This document shows positions 13,257 to 17,426 of a stretch of DNA of 17,426 nt, one piece after another. The stretch's first letter is position 1. Every line of letters starts with the position of its first letter. The position numbers were made by a program, and so were the translations under genes. The notes beneath the pieces were generated by a model that searched no databases, was not told the DNA's origin, and saw only the letters and a list, made by a program, of their open reading frames with translations. This stretch comes from Bacteroidota bacterium (GTDB taxonomy: Bacteria; Bacteroidota; Bacteroidia; Bacteroidales; GCA-2748055): the NCBI GenBank assembly GCA_024244665.1, contig JAAEOI010000582.1, positions 1 to 17,426 on the forward strand. The letters are read 5' to 3'.

Positions 13257-14906
13257 ATGATTCGAGTAGTCCCTGTACTGGTTTTGATCCTGCTGACCGC
13301 TTGCAACAACCCGTCAGCCATGCGGCATCAGACAAAGCAGGGAGATATGCCAAACATCATCCTGATCACTTCGGACCAACAACGCAAGGGGGCACTTGGT
13401 GTTTACGGCAATGACCTGATCCAAACGGATCATCTGGATGCACTGGCTGCTGAGGGTATTGTGTTTGACCGGGCGTATATCCCTCATACCACCTGTACAC
13501 CCTCGCGGGCATCCATCCTGACCGGGCAGTATGCCTCCACTCACGGAGCTTACACCATCGGAACTGCACTTTCCAAAGACGCATTAAAAGTGACCGATGT
13601 GCTGGTGGAACATGGTTACGAGACCTATGCTGTCGGCAAGATGCATTTTACACCTGTCTCCACCGAGGGAGAGTTCGAGTCAACTCCAAACATCCTGGAT
13701 GAGGTCTTCTGGGAGCAATTTGACGGCCCCTTTTTTGGCTTTCAGCATACTCAATTACTGAACAGGCACACCACCGAATCTTTATCTTGTCGTGAACACT
13801 ATGGTTTATGGCTCAAGGAGAAGGGGCTGAACGAAGCGGATCTGGAAAGGTATTTCAACAACCAGTTTATCGGCAGGTGGGAGTTACCTCGTGAATTGCA
13901 CCCTTCGGTCTTTGTTGCGGAAAAGAGCTGTGCATTTTTGAAGGAGCATCTGGAACAGCGGAAAGAGAAGCCCTTTTTTATGTGGGTCAGCTTTCAGGAT
14001 CCACATAACCCGCATGTGGTACCCTCACCTTATGATACGCTGGTAGATCCCCAAAAAGTGGAATATAAAAAGTACAGGCCTGGTGAGTTTGATGACATGC
14101 CACCCATCTACCAGGAGCTATATGATCTTGGATCGGGTAAGATCCATTTTTCAGACGGGATCGGTGTTCCCTGTGCAAACCCTGCCCGCCCGGACCGGGA
14201 AGAGACCTGGCGGAAATCCATTGCCATCCATCATGGAATGGTGCAATTGATGGATGAAGAGATCGGCAAAGTGATCGCAACCCTGAAAGCAAACGGCCTG
14301 TACGACAATACCCTCATTATTTTCACCACTGATCATGGTGATTATATTGGGAACCATGGATTCAAGGGAAAGGGCTTCCCCTCTTATGAGGAGGTCTATA
14401 ATGTACCCTTTCTGGTAAAAAACCCTCAACAGGTAAATTCAGGGAAACGCAGCAGCGCGCTGATGAGTACCGTGGATATTTCACCCACTATCCTTGATAT
14501 GGCTGGCATTACAGTCCCACATAAGATGGAGGGGATCAGCCAGAAAGCATTGTTGCTTGGGGACACCGTCAGGATACGCTCTGCATCCATTATTGAAAAC
14601 AGGGCTGTGGAACAGGGCTTTTACCAGAAGATGATTATTCGTGACAACTACAAGGCAGTCTATTACTACGGGCAAAGCTATGGCGAGCTGTTTGACCTTT
14701 CAAAAGATCCGGACCAGTACCAGAATCTATGGGATGATCCTGCTTATAGTGAGCTTAAAAGAGAAATGTTGTATCAATTATATGAAAAGCGTGTGACGAA
14801 AGAACCGGCTCAGGGAACATCTTTTACTGTACCCCGGCTGTTGCAGATGCTTGATCAACAGATTGACCAGGAGGGGCCGGTTCAAAAGCGCACAAGTTTT
14901 TCCTAA
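13257..14906 (+). CDS. Lipoprotein sulfatase (S1 family, Cys-type), second of the cluster
   Basis: 549 residues. The signal peptide ends in a strong lipobox (LLTAC16), so this is an envelope lipoprotein. The formylglycine motif is C80-T-P-S-R84. Metal ligands fit TSDQQ (D40, Q41) and FTTDHGD (D359, H360), followed by GNHGFKGKG (366-373), where K370 or K372 would bind sulfate; VGKMH (127-131) is the other conserved lysine-histidine site. These signatures put it in a different S1 subfamily from the first sulfatase: SDQQ instead of LDD, and DHGDYIGNHG instead of DHGWQLGE. The two probably act on different sulfate positions or sugars. Length is normal and all core residues are present. It lies 34 bp after the small membrane protein and 16 bp before the last lipoprotein. 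The substrate is unknown. Confidence 0.9.
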   Translation: MIRVVPVLVLILLTACNNPSAMRHQTKQGDMPNIILITSDQQRKGALGVYGNDLIQTDHLDALAAEGIVFDRAYIPHTTCTPSRASILTGQYASTHGAYTIGTALSKDALKVTDVLVEHGYETYAVGKMHFTPVSTEGEFESTPNILDEVFWEQFDGPFFGFQHTQLLNRHTTESLSCREHYGLWLKEKGLNEADLERYFNNQFIGRWELPRELHPSVFVAEKSCAFLKEHLEQRKEKPFFMWVSFQDPHNPHVVPSPYDTLVDPQKVEYKKYRPGEFDDMPPIYQELYDLGSGKIHFSDGIGVPCANPARPDREETWRKSIAIHHGMVQLMDEEIGKVIATLKANGLYDNTLIIFTTDHGDYIGNHGFKGKGFPSYEEVYNVPFLVKNPQQVNSGKRSSALMSTVDISPTILDMAGITVPHKMEGISQKALLLGDTVRIRSASIIENRAVEQGFYQKMIIRDNYKAVYYYGQSYGELFDLSKDPDQYQNLWDDPAYSELKREMLYQLYEKRVTKEPAQGTSFTVPRLLQMLDQQIDQEGPVQKRTSFS

Positions 14907-14922
14907 CTAAAACCTGTATACC

Positions 14923-17426
14923 ATGCGACTCTTTCCAATTGCCCTGCTTCTGCTCGTTCTTACTGCCTGCTCAGGTCCGGGATCCGGGGAGCAGGAGGAC
15001 TTTTCCATATCCAATGGACTTGTCAGAATTCTCGTAAATAAGGATAAGGGAGTGTATACATTCATTGATGCGGTGAGCAATGATACATTGATTAAATCAG
15101 CCGGTTTTCAGTGTTCAACGGATCAAAGCTATATACGGGGAAGAGACCGCCTGAAATTCTTTCATACAGTTGAGGACAGCCCTGGAAGCACTTTTAGTAC
15201 CTGCGATTCAGGGCGTCTGAATAGTGTAACGAAAAGTGAAAGTAAAACCAACCTTGGGGAGGGATCATCGATTACCCTGACCAGCAGGATGGAGGGCGAA
15301 AATGTATTGGAGACTGCGTTTACCCTCTACCCCGGTCAACCCTTTGTAGATATCTCATGGGGATTTCAGAACCTGACTGGTGATCCTGTTCAGGTTCATA
15401 AGGCAGACCTTCTTTACGGAGCAGTAGCGTTTCCTTCGGGAGGGGTGGCAGATCATTACCATATGCTGGATGGAAATGGAGGCGGTCCCCACAATTCGGT
15501 CAGAACCGCTGGTGATATGCTCTCATACAACAACCTGATGCTGTGCAAAACAGGGGAGGAGCAGACACAAAGTATTGTCATTGGCGGGATCACCTATGAA
15601 GAGTATGTGAAATTTGCCGAGGTGATGGATGGCGGCACATCAAAAAGAGTGGCACTCTATGCTGAGGATCCGGTGGGTAAGCGGGTTGATCCGGGTGAGA
15701 TCTACCGCTCTCCCGATAGATTCTACGTGGAATACTCATCATCAGACCCTTTTGAGGCAATGGAATTGTATGGAAGAACACTCCGCAGGGCACAGGAAGT
15801 TGATCTGGACTACTACACTTTTCCAAGTGTCTGCATGTGGTTTCTTTCGGTTCAGCACTTCGGGGGAGATATGAGTTCAACGAATGATACTCCCGGAGCA
15901 GTAGCCGAGATGGAGAATGCAGTTGAAAGCGGATTTCTGAAATATTCCCCGGTTTGCATTCGCCTGGTTCCGGATAACTATGAACAGAATAATGAGCAGG
16001 GATGGTGGGATGAGAAGCACTGGCAGATGTATGGTCGCAAAGAGCGCTGTATTGTGGAAGGGGGGCACTATAAGCCACCCTATGAGACCACTGAGAAATG
16101 GGCACAGGCCGTCCTGGATCTGGGGGGTATTCCCATTACCTATATTGAGCCTGGTGTTCGCTCTGAAGACTATGCAAATGCCTACCCCGGCCACATGCTT
16201 TTCAATGATCCGCATCGTTGTATTCTTCGCGATGGTGAATGTGTGATTGAATCACATCAGATCATTGGAAAGATATATGGGAAGATATACCAGGAGAATT
16301 ATGACTATACCGATACCGGCTTTGTGAGTCACATTGAGGATGTCTACAACAATCTCCGCAGCGGTGGTGTTCAAGGTAGCTTCTACGACTACCCTGAAAG
16401 AGCATTCCCGATTCTTGGCGGAATGGAGGATACCTATTCCACAGCCGCTTCTCACTACCGGAGTGTCTTTCGGCTGGCGGATGAGGGATTTGGAAAACCC
16501 AACTACATACAGGAGAGAAATATCGGCATGGGATCAGACATAACCCTAGGGGTTGTCACCTCCCAGCGCACCCAGGGTGATAATAACATATTGCTTCCCA
16601 AAGCTGTAAGAAGTGCCGGATTGAGGTGGTATAAGAACAGGTCGGTGATCCAGTATGATATGGATGGAAAGGCCTTGCTTGTGAAAGGGAACCGTCAGGA
16701 AATCCCTATCCCGGAATTGGAGCGTCGTGCCATTCTTACCATGAGCTATACGGTGACAGGCAGACTTCTTCTTACCGAGAGTTTTTCACGGTTCAACGAA
16801 GAGGTGCTTCACGATCTTAGCAGGATCTACCCGTTTCACTCAACCACCCTCTCACCCCGTCCGGTTGATGCCTTTGTTCACGAGATCCCAAACATCTATG
16901 ATTTTACCATCTCTCCTTCATGGCACCAGGTGGTGCTCTATAATGACAGTGAGACCAGTAAGGATATCACCATTTCTCTGTCAGGTGGGTCCATGGAGGG
17001 AGCGCTCGGATTAAGCAGTGAGAAGCACTATTATCTCTACGATTTCTGGAATAACCGTTTTGCCGGTTTACATGAGGGCTCAGCCACCGTTTTACAAAAT
17101 CTCAGTGGGGGTGAGGCCCGCGTGATCTCTATTCATGAGAAGGTGGATTACCCACAGTTTATTTCGACCAACCGCCATATGATGCAGGGCTATGTTGATA
17201 TGCCTGGGAAACCGGAATGGAACTCCCAGGAGATGGCGCTTAAAGGCACCTCCGCTGTTATTGCAGGCGAACCCTATTCAATTAATATTGCTCTGAACGG
17301 ATATACCCCTGAAAGCGTATTCGCCAACCAGGCAGAATGTGATTTCGAACTCTTGGATACAAGTGAGCTCTTGGCCAGGATTACCATACACTCTGATACT
17401 ACAGAGGAGGTTTTATGGGAAGTGAA
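14923..17426 (+). CDS. Large lipoprotein, probable TIM-barrel glycoside hydrolase (clan GH-D-like architecture), 3' end outside window
   Basis: An open frame of 834 codons runs without a stop to the window edge. The signal peptide has a strong lipobox (LVLTAC16). Residues about 20-285 look like a beta-sandwich of galactose-mutarotase or GH36-N type (NGLVRILVNKDKGVYTFIDA; TAFTLYPGQPFVDISW). Residues about 297-560 look like a TIM barrel, with strand ends SVCMWFLSV, SPVCIRLVPDN, GIPITYIEPG and GVQGSFYDYPE (481-492). D489 and E492 at the last of these are candidate catalytic acids. From about 690 on there is a beta-rich C-terminal domain (HQVVLYNDSETSKDITISL). This sandwich-barrel-sandwich order matches alpha-galactosidase-like enzymes of GH36 and relatives, but I do not recognise a diagnostic family motif. 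It follows the second sulfatase by 16 bp, so a role in the same glycan breakdown is likely. Confidence 0.65.
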   Translation, partial: MRLFPIALLLLVLTACSGPGSGEQEDFSISNGLVRILVNKDKGVYTFIDAVSNDTLIKSAGFQCSTDQSYIRGRDRLKFFHTVEDSPGSTFSTCDSGRLNSVTKSESKTNLGEGSSITLTSRMEGENVLETAFTLYPGQPFVDISWGFQNLTGDPVQVHKADLLYGAVAFPSGGVADHYHMLDGNGGGPHNSVRTAGDMLSYNNLMLCKTGEEQTQSIVIGGITYEEYVKFAEVMDGGTSKRVALYAEDPVGKRVDPGEIYRSPDRFYVEYSSSDPFEAMELYGRTLRRAQEVDLDYYTFPSVCMWFLSVQHFGGDMSSTNDTPGAVAEMENAVESGFLKYSPVCIRLVPDNYEQNNEQGWWDEKHWQMYGRKERCIVEGGHYKPPYETTEKWAQAVLDLGGIPITYIEPGVRSEDYANAYPGHMLFNDPHRCILRDGECVIESHQIIGKIYGKIYQENYDYTDTGFVSHIEDVYNNLRSGGVQGSFYDYPERAFPILGGMEDTYSTAASHYRSVFRLADEGFGKPNYIQERNIGMGSDITLGVVTSQRTQGDNNILLPKAVRSAGLRWYKNRSVIQYDMDGKALLVKGNRQEIPIPELERRAILTMSYTVTGRLLLTESFSRFNEEVLHDLSRIYPFHSTTLSPRPVDAFVHEIPNIYDFTISPSWHQVVLYNDSETSKDITISLSGGSMEGALGLSSEKHYYLYDFWNNRFAGLHEGSATVLQNLSGGEARVISIHEKVDYPQFISTNRHMMQGYVDMPGKPEWNSQEMALKGTSAVIAGEPYSINIALNGYTPESVFANQAECDFELLDTSELLARITIHSDTTEEVLWEV

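Noticed and set aside
15590..16105. 171-codon minus-strand open frame and other small frames at 15629-16543
   Set aside because: They are shadows of the continuous lipoprotein frame that starts at 14923 and has a signal peptide and lipobox; the shadow translations have no domain-like pattern.

Overview
The window looks like chromosomal DNA of a free-living Bacteroidota (CFB-group) bacterium. Reasons: many exported proteins have signal peptides ending in SQ/AQ or LTAC-type lipoboxes, start codons lack clear Shine-Dalgarno sequences, a Bacteroidota-style -33/-7 promoter can be proposed, and the gene content is rich in sulfatases and glycoside hydrolase-like proteins. No RNA gene, CRISPR array, insertion sequence, SusC/SusD pair, transporter or regulator is visible.

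Left edge (1-911, minus strand). The first 43 codons of an exported protein run off the left end. Between it and the next gene lies a decayed remnant of a CocE/NonD-type serine hydrolase: two recognisable C-terminal pieces lie in different frames and are joined by what looks like an internal deletion. Next comes a complete exported NTF2/SnoaL-like protein. A 185-bp divergent spacer (912-1096) follows, with a candidate promoter for the large rightward run and a small inverted repeat.

Main block (1097-17426, plus strand). Ten genes follow in one direction with gaps of 38 bp or less and one 4-bp overlap, so they are probably one long operon that continues past the right end. In order: lipoprotein sulfatase (iduronate-2-sulfatase-like); GH95-like glycoside hydrolase; secreted endonuclease/exonuclease/phosphatase-fold enzyme; secreted Asp-box (BNR/VPS10-like) beta-propeller; GH32-like beta-propeller protein with altered catalytic motifs; GT2 polyprenyl-phosphate sugar synthase (GtrB/DPM1 type); GT-C membrane glycosyltransferase with a C-terminal TPR domain; an 88-aa exported, membrane-anchored small protein; a second lipoprotein sulfatase; and an unfinished lipoprotein of at least 834 residues with a probable TIM-barrel glycosidase architecture.

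Together the periplasmic or surface enzymes would desulfate and cleave a sulfated glycan, possibly one containing fucose or L-galactose (weak inference from the GH95-like member). The embedded GT2/GT-C/small-protein trio is different: it looks like a machine that loads a sugar on a lipid carrier and transfers it outside the inner membrane, an unusual thing to find inside a catabolic operon. The most interesting leads are this trio, the catalytic-residue changes in the GH95-like and GH32-like enzymes, the unfinished lipoprotein, and the hydrolase remnant.
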